A stretch of 64,000 bases of DNA from Pseudonocardia asaccharolytica DSM 44247 = NBRC 16224 (GTDB taxonomy: Bacteria > Actinomycetota > Actinomycetes > Mycobacteriales > Pseudonocardiaceae). The notes under the pieces were generated by a model. That model saw nothing but the letters and a program-made list of their open reading frames with translations. It had not been told where the DNA came from and made no database searches. The position numbers and the translations under genes are program-made. This document shows, one piece after another, positions 10,238-19,460 of this stretch (positions are counted from its first letter, which is position 1; the number at the start of each line of letters is the position of its first letter). The stretch covers positions 62,001 to 126,000 of the forward strand of contig NZ_AUII01000003.1 of NCBI RefSeq assembly GCF_000423625.1. The letters are read 5' to 3'.

Positions 10238-12031
10238 GTGACACGGATCGGCGCGATCGCCCGTGCCGTCGTCGTGCTCCTGATGGCCGCGCTGCTCGCC
10301 GCCTGCGTCGACCGGCCCGCACCGCGGCAACCTCCGCCGCCGCCGCCCACGACGGTCGCCCCCGCGGAGCCGACCGAGCTCGTCATCGGGATCGACGATC
10401 TCGGCGCCGGGTTCAACCCCCATCTGCTCGCCCACCAGTCCGTGGTGACGACGGCGCTGGCCACCCTGGTGCTCCCGTCGGTGTTCCGGCCCGACGAGAC
10501 CGGAACGCTGCACCTGGACCCGACGATCGCGACGAGCGCAACGGTCGTGGCCACCGAGCCGTTCACGGTGAGCTACGAGCTGAACGTCAAGGCCTCCTGG
10601 TCGACGAACGCACCGATCGCCGCCGAGGATTTCGTCTACCTCTGGGAGCAGATGCGCAGCCAGTCCGGCACGGTGGACGCCGCGGGCTACAAGCTGATCA
10701 CCGACGTCCGGTCCCGGGCCGGCGGCAAGGCGGTCGACGTCGTGTTCTCCCGGCCCTATCCGCAGTGGCAGCAGCTGTTCTCCGCCCTGCTGCCCGCGCA
10801 TATTCTCAAGGACGCGCCCGGGTCCTGGACCGGGGGGCTCGCCGGTGGTCTGCCCGCGTCGGGCGGTCCGTTCCGGATCGCCTCGGTCGACCGCGCCCGC
10901 GGCGAGCTCCTGCTCGCCCGTAACGATCTGTACTGGGCAACCCCGACGGCCCTCGATCAGATCGTGCTGCGCCGGGTCGATCCGACGACGATGGCCGACG
11001 GGCTGCGCGCCGGGGGCGTGGATGTGGGGCTGCCCGCGGCGAGTCCCGCGGTCCGTGAGGCGCTCGCGGCGCTCGGCCCCGGGGTGCGCATCCAGGACGC
11101 CCCCCGGCCGGTCGTCACCGGCCTCGGCATGCGTTCGGATGCGGGGCCGGTCAGCGACCCCCGGGTGCGCCAGGGCATCGCCTGGACGCTCGACCGGGAG
11201 GCGTTGCGGGCGACGATCGCTCCCGACGCGCTGCCCGCCGACGCCTTCGGGCTGGCCCCGTCCGAGCCCGGCTACGCGCCCACCGCGCCCGACGGCGCGC
11301 CGGTGCGCCCCGATCCGGGGGCGGCCGAGCGGGCGTTCGCTGCGGCCGGCTACGCCCGCGACGGCGACGGCCGGTGGAGCCGGGACGGGCAGCCGCTGCG
11401 CCTGGTCGTCGGCGCCGCCGCCGAACGCCCCCAGGACGTCCGGCTGGCGGAGGCGGTTGCGGCCCAGCTCGACGCGGCCGGAATCGGCGCGGTTGTCGTC
11501 GCGCCACCGGCCGTCGACCTGTTCGGTGGGCAGGCCGTGCCGGCGACCCCGCCGCCGACGACCGCGGCGCCGACACCGACGGCCACCCCGAACCTCTCGC
11601 CCAGCCCGACACCGTCCACCGTCCCGACCATGACTCCCACCCCCGCGCCCGCCCCGGGCGGGGGCGTGCGGGTCGATCTGATGGTGCTGCCCCGCGTGGT
11701 GGGCGGCGATCTCGGATCGCGGCTGGCCTCGGACTACGGCTGCCCGCGCGCCACGACCGGGGTGGCCGACCCGCCCGCGACGCCGACCGGGTTCTGTTTC
11801 CCTGCGCTGCAACCGATCCTGTCGCGGCTGCTGACCGGGCCCGCGGACCCGGAGACGGTCGCGGCGGTGGAGCGGGTGCTGTGGGCGCAGCTGCCCGCGC
11901 TGCCGCTGTTCCAGCCCGTCACGCTCGTGGTGAGCACGCCGACCGCGGACGCCGCGACGGGGATCGGCCCGGGTCCCCTGGGGACCGGCCCGGTGACCGG
12001 TGCGCAGCGGTGGGTCCAGCCCGGCGGGTGA
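10238..12031 (+). CDS. lpqW: LpqW-like lipoprotein of the family 5 solute-binding fold
   Basis: 597 residues with a lipoprotein signal (ALLAAC lipobox around residue 24) and a Pro-rich linker, then a DppA-type binding fold (VKASWSTNAPIAAEDFVYLW). The GTG at 10238 is chosen because GGGGGAGG ends about seven bases upstream; another GTG lies at 10232. Position after typA matches mycobacterial lpqW, a binding-protein relative that steers PIM/lipoarabinomannan synthesis instead of transport; that role here is inference. Unusual is a long Pro/Thr/Ala-rich insert (about residues 430-475) within the C-terminal lobe. It could also be an ordinary peptide-binding protein serving the importer downstream. 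Confidence 0.78.
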   Translation: MTRIGAIARAVVVLLMAALLAACVDRPAPRQPPPPPPTTVAPAEPTELVIGIDDLGAGFNPHLLAHQSVVTTALATLVLPSVFRPDETGTLHLDPTIATSATVVATEPFTVSYELNVKASWSTNAPIAAEDFVYLWEQMRSQSGTVDAAGYKLITDVRSRAGGKAVDVVFSRPYPQWQQLFSALLPAHILKDAPGSWTGGLAGGLPASGGPFRIASVDRARGELLLARNDLYWATPTALDQIVLRRVDPTTMADGLRAGGVDVGLPAASPAVREALAALGPGVRIQDAPRPVVTGLGMRSDAGPVSDPRVRQGIAWTLDREALRATIAPDALPADAFGLAPSEPGYAPTAPDGAPVRPDPGAAERAFAAAGYARDGDGRWSRDGQPLRLVVGAAAERPQDVRLAEAVAAQLDAAGIGAVVVAPPAVDLFGGQAVPATPPPTTAAPTPTATPNLSPSPTPSTVPTMTPTPAPAPGGGVRVDLMVLPRVVGGDLGSRLASDYGCPRATTGVADPPATPTGFCFPALQPILSRLLTGPADPETVAAVERVLWAQLPALPLFQPVTLVVSTPTADAATGIGPGPLGTGPVTGAQRWVQPGG

Positions 12032-12245
12032 GGGCCGCTCGGTCGCACCAAGTTACTGTTGGGTAGCTCCATCGTGTCGCTGCGTTCATCTCTGGTCTCC
12101 CTTTGGTCACGATCGCTGCACCCTGGGTGACGTCCCACATCGGTCTTCCTACGGTGCAGGCCAGGAGCCTGGTCGCGTCTGTCGCTCCGGCCCGTGTCCC
12201 GGGATGCCGAACGAGGCGTCCCCATGCAGAGAGGCCATTGAAGTC

Positions 12246-14003
12246 ATGAGAAGGTCGAGACTGGGATCGCTGATCGCGGTGACCGCCGCAGCGACCATGG
12301 TGTTGGCGGCCTGCGGCGGTGGCGGCGGTGCCGGTGGCGGTCAGGGGGACGGCGCCGCCGGGGTGTTCGCCGACTGCAAGGAGAATCCCAACACCTGCAA
12401 CTCCGTGCCCGCTGACCAGCTCCAGAAGGGCGGCCAGATCAGCTTCGCGCTGGAGAAGGACATCCAGAACTGGAACATCACCTCGGCCGAGGGCAACGTC
12501 TTCGAGACCGCGATGGCGCTCAAGGGCGTCCTGCCGTTCACGTTCGTGACCCAACCCGACCTGACCCTGGCGATGAACGAGGACCTGCTGGCCTCCGCCG
12601 AGCAGACGAGCACGTCCCCGCAGACGATCGTCTACGAGATCAAGCCCGAGGCGGTGTGGGCGGACGGCACGCCGATCACCGCCGACGACTTCGTCTACAA
12701 CTGGAAGGTGCAGAACGGGCGCGACTGTCCCACGTGCGCCGCGGCCACCAACTCGGGCTATGACCAGGTCCAGTCGGTCACCGGGTCGAACAACGGCAAG
12801 ACGGTGACCGTCGTGTACAGCAAGCCCTACACCGACTGGAAGAACCTCTGGTCGTCCGGCGCGCCGCTGTACCCCGCGCACATCGCCGCCCAGCAGGGTG
12901 ACCTCAACACGCCGGAGGGCCTCGCCGCCGCCTTCTCCTACTTCGAGAAGACCGTGCCGACCTACACGGGTGGCGCCTACCGGATCGAGAACTGGCAGCC
13001 GAACGTCGCGCTGACGACCGTGCCGAACCCGCAGTGGTACGGCTCGACCAAGCCGGCACTCGACCGGGTGATCTTCCGCATCATCACCGACGCCACACAG
13101 GAGCCGGTCGCGCTGCAGAACAACGAGGTGCAGGTCATCTACCCGCAGCCGCAGGTGGATCTCGTGCAACAGGTGGCCAACATCCCGAACGTGTCCCAGT
13201 ACCAGGGCCTCGGGCTGACCTGGGAGCACTTCGACCTCAACCTGGCCAACCCGTTCCTCGCCGACGAGGCGCTGCGCGACGCGATGTTCACCGCGACCAA
13301 CCGCCAGGACATCATCGCCAAGACCGTCGGCCAGTTCAACAACGAGGTCGGACCGATGAACAGCCACATGTTCGTCCCCGGCCAGCCCGGCTACGAGGAT
13401 GTGGTGAGCGAGACCGGGCACGGCAACGGGGACGTCGAGGCGGCCCGGAAGATCCTCACCGACGCCGGCTACACCGGCGCGCAGGAGGGCCAGCGGCTGA
13501 CCAGACCGGACGGCCAGGTCGTGCCCCCGCTGCGGATCCGCTACACCACCGGCAACGCGATCCGGCAGAACGAGTGCGAGCTGTTCGCCTCCTACATGCG
13601 TCCGCTCGGCCTCGACGTGCAGGTGGTCCCCACCGACGACCTCGGCGGCACGCTGAACAGCGGCGACTACGACATCATGGTGTTCGCCTGGGTCAGCTCG
13701 CCGTTCCCGTTCGCCAACGCGCAGCAGACGTGGCTGTCCACCTCGAGCAGCAACTTCGGCAAGTACAACAACCCGGAGGTCGATCGGCTGCTCACCGAGG
13801 CGGCGTCGTCCACCGACGAGGCGGCGGCGCGCGACCTGCTGATCCAGGCCGACCGGATCCTCTCCGAGGACGCGTACGTGCTGCCGCTCTACCAGAAGCC
13901 GACGTTCATCGCGGTGCAGAACTCGGTCGCGAATGTTCGGAACAACTCCTCGCTCGACGGGCCGCCCTACAACATCCAGGAGTGGGGGCTGCGCGCCGGC
14001 TGA
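12246..14003 (+). CDS. Peptide ABC transporter substrate-binding lipoprotein (family 5)
   Basis: 585 residues. The lipobox VLAACGGGG is followed by a Gly-rich linker and a full Opp/DppA-type binding domain (FALEKDIQNWNITSAEGNVF; AVWADGTPITADDFVYNW). Like the previous protein it has the SBP_bac_5 fold, but without the Pro/Thr insert. The ATG at 12246 gives a normal signal peptide. It lies before permease and ATPase genes in the same direction (118-bp gap), so it should capture oligopeptides for that importer. The 214-bp gap before it is less GC-rich than its surroundings and probably holds the operon promoter, though I see no clear boxes. Confidence 0.92.
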   Translation: MRRSRLGSLIAVTAAATMVLAACGGGGGAGGGQGDGAAGVFADCKENPNTCNSVPADQLQKGGQISFALEKDIQNWNITSAEGNVFETAMALKGVLPFTFVTQPDLTLAMNEDLLASAEQTSTSPQTIVYEIKPEAVWADGTPITADDFVYNWKVQNGRDCPTCAAATNSGYDQVQSVTGSNNGKTVTVVYSKPYTDWKNLWSSGAPLYPAHIAAQQGDLNTPEGLAAAFSYFEKTVPTYTGGAYRIENWQPNVALTTVPNPQWYGSTKPALDRVIFRIITDATQEPVALQNNEVQVIYPQPQVDLVQQVANIPNVSQYQGLGLTWEHFDLNLANPFLADEALRDAMFTATNRQDIIAKTVGQFNNEVGPMNSHMFVPGQPGYEDVVSETGHGNGDVEAARKILTDAGYTGAQEGQRLTRPDGQVVPPLRIRYTTGNAIRQNECELFASYMRPLGLDVQVVPTDDLGGTLNSGDYDIMVFAWVSSPFPFANAQQTWLSTSSSNFGKYNNPEVDRLLTEAASSTDEAAARDLLIQADRILSEDAYVLPLYQKPTFIAVQNSVANVRNNSSLDGPPYNIQEWGLRAG

Positions 14004-14120
14004 TCGACGATGGGTCCGAGGGGGACCGCGCCACCCGGCGATCCCCTCGGAACCCGATATCGTCCCCTCGCCGCCGGCCCGCCACGAGCGTAGGCCGGCC
14101 CGACCAGCCGAAAGACCCTC

Positions 14121-15101
14121 ATGCTCGCTTTCGCCATTCGCCGGATCGCGGCGTCGATCCCGATCCTGCTGATCTCGTCCTTCGTGGTGTTCCTGCTCGC
14201 CTCGCTGTCCGGCAACCCGCTCGACGAGCTGCTGTTCCGCAACCCCCCGCCGCCGCCCGAGGTCATCGCGCTGGAGACCGAGCGGCTGCGGCTCGACGAG
14301 CCGCTGCTGGAGCGTTATTGGCTCTGGCTCACCGGCCTGTTCACCGGCGACTTCGGGCCATCGGTGCATTCGACCCTCGACATCGGCGCAGAGCTTACGC
14401 GACGGTTCATCGTGACGATGCGCCTGATCGCGCTGGCGATGCTGGTGGCGGTGGTGCTGGCCGTCGTTGTGGGCGTGGTCAGCGCGGTCAAGCAGTACTC
14501 CAAGACTGACTACACCGCCACGTTCCTGGGGTTCCTCTTCCTGGCCATGCCGTCGTTCTGGCTCGCCATCCTGCTCAAGCAGGCCGGCATCGACTTCAAC
14601 GACGCCGTGGGCCAGCAGGTCATCTACACCATCGGGGCCAGCTCGGTCATCGAACCGGACGGTTTCTGGGCCAAGGTGGCAGACACCGCGGGTCATATGG
14701 TGCTGCCCACCATCTCGCTCGCGCTCATCTCCTACGCCGCCTGGAGCCGCTACCAGCGCGCCTCGATGCTCGAGGTGATGGACAGCGACTACGTCCGGTT
14801 GGCGCGGGCCAAGGGTCTGTCCAACCGGCGGGTGATGGTCCGCCACGCGCTGCGCAACGCGTTGATCCCGCTCACCACGGTCACGGCGCTGGACCTCGCG
14901 GCCATCATCAGCGGCGCGGTGGTCACCGAGACCGTGTTCCAGTGGCGGGGGATGGGCGACCTCTTGCTCACCGCGATCCGCGACAACGACACCTACGTCG
15001 TGATGGCGTGGCTGCTGGTGACCGCGACGGTGGTCATCCTGTTCAACCTGATCGCCGACCTGCTCTACGCCGTCCTCGACCCCAGGATCCGCTATGCCTG
15101 A
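14121..15101 (+). CDS. Peptide ABC transporter permease, DppB/OppB type
   Basis: 326 residues with six predicted membrane segments; the first follows RRIAASIPILLIS. The EAA loop is in YVRLARAKGLSNRRVMVRHA, where the permease docks on the ATPases. The segment MPSFWLAILL is typical of OppB-type proteins. It overlaps the next permease gene by eight bases. Together with the neighbouring proteins it forms an oligopeptide/dipeptide importer in the cytoplasmic membrane. Confidence 0.93.
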   Translation: MLAFAIRRIAASIPILLISSFVVFLLASLSGNPLDELLFRNPPPPPEVIALETERLRLDEPLLERYWLWLTGLFTGDFGPSVHSTLDIGAELTRRFIVTMRLIALAMLVAVVLAVVVGVVSAVKQYSKTDYTATFLGFLFLAMPSFWLAILLKQAGIDFNDAVGQQVIYTIGASSVIEPDGFWAKVADTAGHMVLPTISLALISYAAWSRYQRASMLEVMDSDYVRLARAKGLSNRRVMVRHALRNALIPLTTVTALDLAAIISGAVVTETVFQWRGMGDLLLTAIRDNDTYVVMAWLLVTATVVILFNLIADLLYAVLDPRIRYA

Positions 15102-16023
15102 GTCCCCGGCCCGCCCCTCGGCCCCGGCGGCCGGTCCGACGGCCCCCGCGCCGGAGCGCGAGTTCACCGTCGCCGAGCGCAGCCAGTTCCACCTGGTGCG
15201 TCACCGGTTCCTCCAGCACCGGCTGGCGGTGGTCAGTCTCGGGGTGCTCGTCGCGCTCGTGCTGCTCGCCTACGTCGGCGGCGCGCTGTGGAAGTACGAG
15301 CCGGGGCAGTTCACCCCGGACAACTCCCAGCCCCCGTCCTGGGACCACCCGTTCGGCACCGACGCCGTGGGCAAGGACCAGTTCGCCCAGGTGCTGCGCG
15401 GCACTCAGATCTCGCTGCAGATCGCGGTGCTGGTGGCGCTGTTCTCCACGCTCGTCGGCACGATCTGGGGGGCCGTCGCCGGGTACTTCGGCCGCGGCGT
15501 GGATACCGTGATGATGCGGGTCTCCGACCTGATCCTGACGCTGCCGCTGCTCGCCGTCGCCGCGATGCTCGCGCACCACTTCGGCGGCTCCTGGTGGCTG
15601 ATCTCGCTGGTGATCGCCGGCCTGTACTGGGCCTACGTGTCGCGGGTCTCGCGCGGCGTCGTGCTGTCGCTGCGGGAGAAGGAGTTCATCGAGGCGGCGA
15701 AGGCGCTCGGGGCCAGCAATACGCGGATCATCCTGCGCCACCTGGTGCCCAACGCGCTCGGCTCGATCATCGTGAACGCGACGATCCTCGTCGCCATCGC
15801 CATCCTGCTCGAGACCGCGCTGTCCTACCTGGGCTTCGGTGTGCGCCCGCCGGACACCTCGCTGGGCCTGCTGGTCAGCGAGGCCCAGACGGCGCTCACG
15901 ACCCGGCCGTGGCTGTTCTACTTCCCGGGGCTGTTCATCATCCTGATCGCCCTCACGATCAACTTCATCGGCGACGGGCTGCGCGACGCGCTCGACCCGC
16001 GGCAGACGAAGGTGCGCGCATGA
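15094..16023 (+). CDS. Peptide ABC transporter permease, DppC/OppC type
   Basis: 309 residues: a variable N-terminal tail (Pro/Ala-rich, about 35 residues), an OppC N-domain helix (LAVVSLGVLVALVLLAYVGG), and a five-helix core with the EAA loop FIEAAKALGASNTRIILRH. The motif HPFGTDAVGKDQFAQVL is the OppC loop. It overlaps the OppB-type gene by eight bases and the ATPase gene by four (ATGA), so expression is coupled. Confidence 0.93.
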   Translation: MPESPARPSAPAAGPTAPAPEREFTVAERSQFHLVRHRFLQHRLAVVSLGVLVALVLLAYVGGALWKYEPGQFTPDNSQPPSWDHPFGTDAVGKDQFAQVLRGTQISLQIAVLVALFSTLVGTIWGAVAGYFGRGVDTVMMRVSDLILTLPLLAVAAMLAHHFGGSWWLISLVIAGLYWAYVSRVSRGVVLSLREKEFIEAAKALGASNTRIILRHLVPNALGSIIVNATILVAIAILLETALSYLGFGVRPPDTSLGLLVSEAQTALTTRPWLFYFPGLFIILIALTINFIGDGLRDALDPRQTKVRA

Positions 16024-17135
16024 ATCCCGGTGGCGAGGACCCGCTCGGCGCAGTGTCGCCCGACGGCGGCGCCGGCGAGCTCGTGCTCGAGGTCGCCGAC
16101 CTCACCGTGGGGTTCCCGACCGACGACGGGCTCGTGCAGGCCGTCCGCGGCGTGAGCTACCGGCTGCGTCGCGGCGAGGTGCTGGGCATCGTCGGCGAGT
16201 CGGGCTCGGGTAAGTCGGTCACCTCGCTCGCCGTGATGGGGCTCCTTCCGAAGAACGCGAGGGTCACGGGCTCGGTTCGCTTCCGCGACCAGGAGCTGAT
16301 CGGCGCGAGGGACGAGGCACTGACGAAGATCCGCGGCCGGCACGTCTCGATGATCTTCCAGGACCCGATGACCTCGCTGAACCCCGTGTACTCGGTCGGC
16401 TTCCAGATCGCCGAGGCCGTGCGGGCGCACCACGACGTCAGCAAGGAGGCGGCGCTCGACCGGGCCGTCGAGCTCCTCGAGATCGTGCGGATCCCCAACC
16501 CCCGCGAGCGGCTGCCGAACTACCCGCACGAGCTCTCCGGCGGCATGCGCCAGCGCGTCGTCATCGCGATCGCCATCGCCAACGACCCCGACGTCATCAT
16601 CGCCGACGAGCCCACGACCGCCCTCGACGTCACCGTTCAGGCGCAGATCATGGTGGCGCTCGACTCGGCCAAGGAGGAGACCGGCGCCGCGATGGTGCTG
16701 ATCACCCACGACCTCGGCGTGATCGCCGGGCAGGCCGACCGGGTGATGGTGATGTACGCGGGCAAGCTGGTCGAGAGCGGCACGGCCGAGGATGTCTTCT
16801 ACACCCCGCGCATGCCCTACACCCTGGGCCTGCTGGGCAGCCTGCCGCGGCTCGACCGCACCGCCGAACGCCTCACGCCCATCCCGGGCGCGCCGCCCTC
16901 GTTGGTGAACATGCCGCCGGGCTGTCCGTTCACCCCGCGGTGCCCGCTGGCCCAGCCGGTCTGCGACGAGACCGAACCGCCGCTGGAGCCCACCACCGGC
17001 CCCGGGCACACCGCGGCGTGCCACTTCTCGGACCGGCTCGTCGACACCCGGCCCGACGAGCTGTACGCCTGGAGCGTCACCGACACCACGGCGCTGGCCG
17101 AGTTCGTCGCCGAGACCGAGGAGCCTAGCTCGTGA
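16020..17135 (+). CDS. Peptide ABC transporter ATPase, DppD/OppD type
   Basis: 371 residues. Walker [10 protein letters not shown]-loop in [12 protein letters not shown], signature ELSGGM, Walker [14 protein letters not shown] and switch His THDLG are intact. The C-terminal oligopeptide-transporter domain has the cysteine cluster [14 protein letters not shown] and a later Cys. The ATG at 16020 overlaps the permease stop, whereas a longer upstream frame is only a shadow of the permease gene. An acidic tail of about 20 residues follows the usual end. Confidence 0.94.
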   Translation: MNPGGEDPLGAVSPDGGAGELVLEVADLTVGFPTDDGLVQAVRGVSYRLRRGEVLGIVGESGSGKSVTSLAVMGLLPKNARVTGSVRFRDQELIGARDEALTKIRGRHVSMIFQDPMTSLNPVYSVGFQIAEAVRAHHDVSKEAALDRAVELLEIVRIPNPRERLPNYPHELSGGMRQRVVIAIAIANDPDVIIADEPTTALDVTVQAQIMVALDSAKEETGAAMVLITHDLGVIAGQADRVMVMYAGKLVESGTAEDVFYTPRMPYTLGLLGSLPRLDRTAERLTPIPGAPPSLVNMPPGCPFTPRCPLAQPVCDETEPPLEPTTGPGHTAACHFSDRLVDTRPDELYAWSVTDTTALAEFVAETEEPSS

Positions 17136-18160
17136 ACGCGCCCGCCGTCGCGCCTCCGGTACTGAGCGTGCGCAACCTCGTCAAGCACTTCCCGGTGCGG
17201 TCCAAGGGCCTGATCCGCCGCGATGTCGGCGCGGTGCACGCCGTCTGCGGGGTGTCGCTGGAGCTCGCCGAGGGCGAGACGCTGGGGCTGGTCGGCGAGT
17301 CCGGGTGCGGCAAGTCGACGACGGCGCGTGTGGTGCTGCAGCTGCTGCCCGCCACCTCGGGCAGCGTCTACTACCGGGGCCGGGACCTCACCACGCTGGG
17401 CACCAGGCAGATGCGGGCGCTGCGCCGCGAGCTGCAGATCGTGTTCCAGGACCCGTACGCCTCGCTCGATCCGCGGCTGCCGGTCAACGAGATCATCGCC
17501 GAGCCGCTGCGCATCCACGGGCGCTACAACGGCGGCGGTCGTGAGCAGGTGCGCGACCTGATGCGGACCGTCGGCCTCAAACCCGAGCACGGCAACCGGT
17601 TCCCGCACGAGTTCTCCGGCGGGCAGCGCCAGCGCATCGGGGTGGCCCGCGCGCTGGCCCTGCGCCCCAAGGTGTTGGTGCTCGACGAGCCGGTCTCGGC
17701 GCTCGACGTGTCGATCCAGGCCGGGGTGCTCAACCTGCTCGGCGAGCTGCAGGCGGAGCTGGGGCTGTCGTACCTGTTCGTCTCGCACGACCTGTCGGTG
17801 GTGCGGCATATCGCCGATCGGATCGCCGTGATGTACCTCGGCAAGATCGTCGAGACCGGTCCGGTCGACCAGCTGTTCTCCGGGCCCGCGCATCCCTACA
17901 CCCAGGCGCTGATCTCGGCGATCCCGCTGCCCGATCCGCGCAAGGAGCGGGCCAGGGAGCGGATCACCGTCGTCGGGGACGTGCCCAGCCCCGTCTCGCC
18001 GCCCAGTGGCTGCCGGTTCCGCACCCGCTGTCCCACCTTCGCCGGCGAGCTGAGCGAGGCGGAGCGCGACCGGTGCATCAACGCCGAGCCGGAACTCGTC
18101 GACCGCGGCCAGGGCCACCCGGTGGCTTGCCACTACGCCCGGCAGCGGAGCCTGCTCTGA
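17132..18160 (+). CDS. Peptide ABC transporter ATPase, DppF/OppF type
   Basis: 342 residues with Walker A GESGCGKST, signature EFSGGQ, Walker B VLVLDEPVSALD and His in SHDLS; the C-terminal cysteine motif is CRFRTRCPTF. The GTG start overlaps the preceding stop (GTGA). It is the last gene of the importer operon. The next gene on the same strand, 240 bases on, is a nuclease-dead TnpB relative; oppF-neighbouring TnpB-like repressors (TldR) have been described in enterococci, which makes this position notable. Confidence 0.94.
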   Translation: MNAPAVAPPVLSVRNLVKHFPVRSKGLIRRDVGAVHAVCGVSLELAEGETLGLVGESGCGKSTTARVVLQLLPATSGSVYYRGRDLTTLGTRQMRALRRELQIVFQDPYASLDPRLPVNEIIAEPLRIHGRYNGGGREQVRDLMRTVGLKPEHGNRFPHEFSGGQRQRIGVARALALRPKVLVLDEPVSALDVSIQAGVLNLLGELQAELGLSYLFVSHDLSVVRHIADRIAVMYLGKIVETGPVDQLFSGPAHPYTQALISAIPLPDPRKERARERITVVGDVPSPVSPPSGCRFRTRCPTFAGELSEAERDRCINAEPELVDRGQGHPVACHYARQRSLL

Positions 18161-18230
18161 TTCCCTATGGCGGCTGTGGTGTCAAGGGGGTCGGCGGCGA
18201 CCACGGGTGGTCGCGGTGCGTGCGCAGCCG

Positions 18231-18344
18231 CTACCGCGGCCGCGAGTAGGAGACCTCGTTGATGCTGTTCGCCGGCTGGGACCACTGCAGGGTGGGCGGG
18301 TGCTCGACGAGCGGGAGCGCGAGGAGTGCGACTACCCATGGCAT
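18231..18344 (-). other. Short hydrophobic reading frame, possible gene remnant
   Basis: On the minus strand an ATG at 18344 opens 37 codons reading MPWVVALLALPLVEHPP, then TLQWSQPANSINEVSYSRPR and a stop. A hydrophobic stretch followed by a W-rich strand vaguely recalls the N-terminus of large arabinosyltransferases, but it is far too short for that. It sits between the importer operon and the TnpB-like gene, a place where an insertion could have truncated something. I do not recognise it with any certainty. Confidence 0.2.
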
Positions 18345-18399
18345 CCCACGGCGGCGGGCGTCGGGCGGGGTTGTCGGGGGCCGCTGCGATGATGCGTCC

Positions 18400-19413
18400 G
18401 TGCCGATCGTCCGCTACCGCTACCGCGTCTACCCCACTCCCGACCAGGAGCAGGCGTTGGCGCGGACATTCGGGTGCGCCCGGGTCGTGTACAACGACTG
18501 CCTCCGGATCCGACAGGAGGCCTACACGGCCGGGGAGAAGCTGCCCGACAGCGAAGTGCAGCGCCGTGTCATCACCCTCGCCACGCACACCCCCGAGCGG
18601 GCATGGCTGGGCGAGGTCGCCTCGGTCGCGCTGGTACAGGCCTGTCAGGACGCCCGCCGCGCCTACCGCAACTGGCTCGACTCGCTGTCCGGGAAGCGGA
18701 AGGGTCGCCGGATCGGGCGACCACGGTTCCGGTCGCGCAAGGACCACCGGCAGTCGATCCGGCTCACCCGCAATGGCTTCACCCTGCGTGCCAACGGGCG
18801 GGTGCATGTGGCCAAGGTCGGCGAGCTGCGGGTCGAGTGGTCTCGCCCGCTGCCGAGCGTGCCGTCGTCGTGCGCGGTGATCCGCGAGGCGGACGGCCGG
18901 TACTACGTGTCGTTCGTCGTCGAACGCGACCCCGCCCCACTGCCACCCACCGACCGCGAGGTCGGGGTGGCCCTCGGGTTGGGTCGGCTGGCGGTCACCT
19001 CCGACGGCCAGGTCATCGCCAACCCGCGGCATCTGCGGGCGGCACAGCGCAGGCTGGCCCGGTCGATCCACGACGCGGGCTGGTCGACCCTGGTCCGGTT
19101 GATCGAGGAGAAGGCCACCCACCACGGCCGGACCGTGGTCAAGATCGACCGCTGGTATCCGTCGTCAAGGTTGTGCTCGACGTGCGGGCACCGCGACGGA
19201 CCCAAGCCGCTCGCGGTCAGGTCATGGACCTGCCCCGCGTGCGGCAGCGAGCACGACCGGGACCTGAACGCGGCCCGCAACGTGCTCGCCGAAGGACGAA
19301 GGATCGCCGCCGGGCTTGCGGAGATCGAAAACGCCTGTGGAGGCGACGTCAGACCCGGCCCCGGCCGGGCGGCTGCCGGCGAAGCAGGAACCCGCCTCGG
19401 GGCACTCGCATGA
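18400..19413 (+). CDS. TnpB-family RNA-guided nuclease relative lacking the RuvC catalytic residues
   Basis: 337 residues, against 380 for the intact relative at 29929. The N-terminal part and the zinc finger (CSTCG ... CPACG) with HDRDLNAARNV are well kept, and D288 of RuvC-III is present. RuvC-I reads VGVALGLG, so the catalytic Asp is Ala191. About 70 residues that in the relative contain the RuvC-II Glu (VVLEDL) are missing without a frameshift. It should therefore bind RNA and perhaps DNA but not cut. The reading frame is otherwise clean. GTG 18400 matches the start of the relative. It may be a decaying transposon gene or a TldR-like regulator. Confidence 0.85.
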   Translation: MPIVRYRYRVYPTPDQEQALARTFGCARVVYNDCLRIRQEAYTAGEKLPDSEVQRRVITLATHTPERAWLGEVASVALVQACQDARRAYRNWLDSLSGKRKGRRIGRPRFRSRKDHRQSIRLTRNGFTLRANGRVHVAKVGELRVEWSRPLPSVPSSCAVIREADGRYYVSFVVERDPAPLPPTDREVGVALGLGRLAVTSDGQVIANPRHLRAAQRRLARSIHDAGWSTLVRLIEEKATHHGRTVVKIDRWYPSSRLCSTCGHRDGPKPLAVRSWTCPACGSEHDRDLNAARNVLAEGRRIAAGLAEIENACGGDVRPGPGRAAAGEAGTRLGALA

Positions 19414-19460
19414 GCCGCCCTGGAGGAATCCCGGCCGTTCACGGCCGGGAGGAGGTCAAG
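19335..19460 (+). ncRNA. Putative omega-RNA scaffold of the TnpB-like unit
   Basis: The region overlaps the tnpB 3' end. It shares a block (TGTGGAG ... AGACC) with the second element and has two hairpins, CCCGGCC/GGCCGGG (19354-19369) and CCCGGCCG-TTCA-CGGCCGGG (19430-19449). In the second element the latter is CCCCGCCG/CGGCGGGG: one base pair is swapped on both arms, i.e. covariation. By analogy with TnpB systems the guide would start at 19461 (CTTCCTTCGCGTCGGC). Confidence 0.5.

Larger units (their letters stand above)
18400..19460 (+). mobile_element. IS200/IS605-type TnpB unit with right end, no TnpA
   Basis: Consists of the TnpB-like gene and a right end that closes with a perfect 8-bp hairpin (19430-19449) and AGGAGGTCAAG at 19450-19460. 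The same right end, with a compensated base pair, closes the element at 29840-31156. No transposase TnpA is present and I find no left end, so the unit looks immobile. Its last bases are fused in frame to mshB. Confidence 0.65.
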
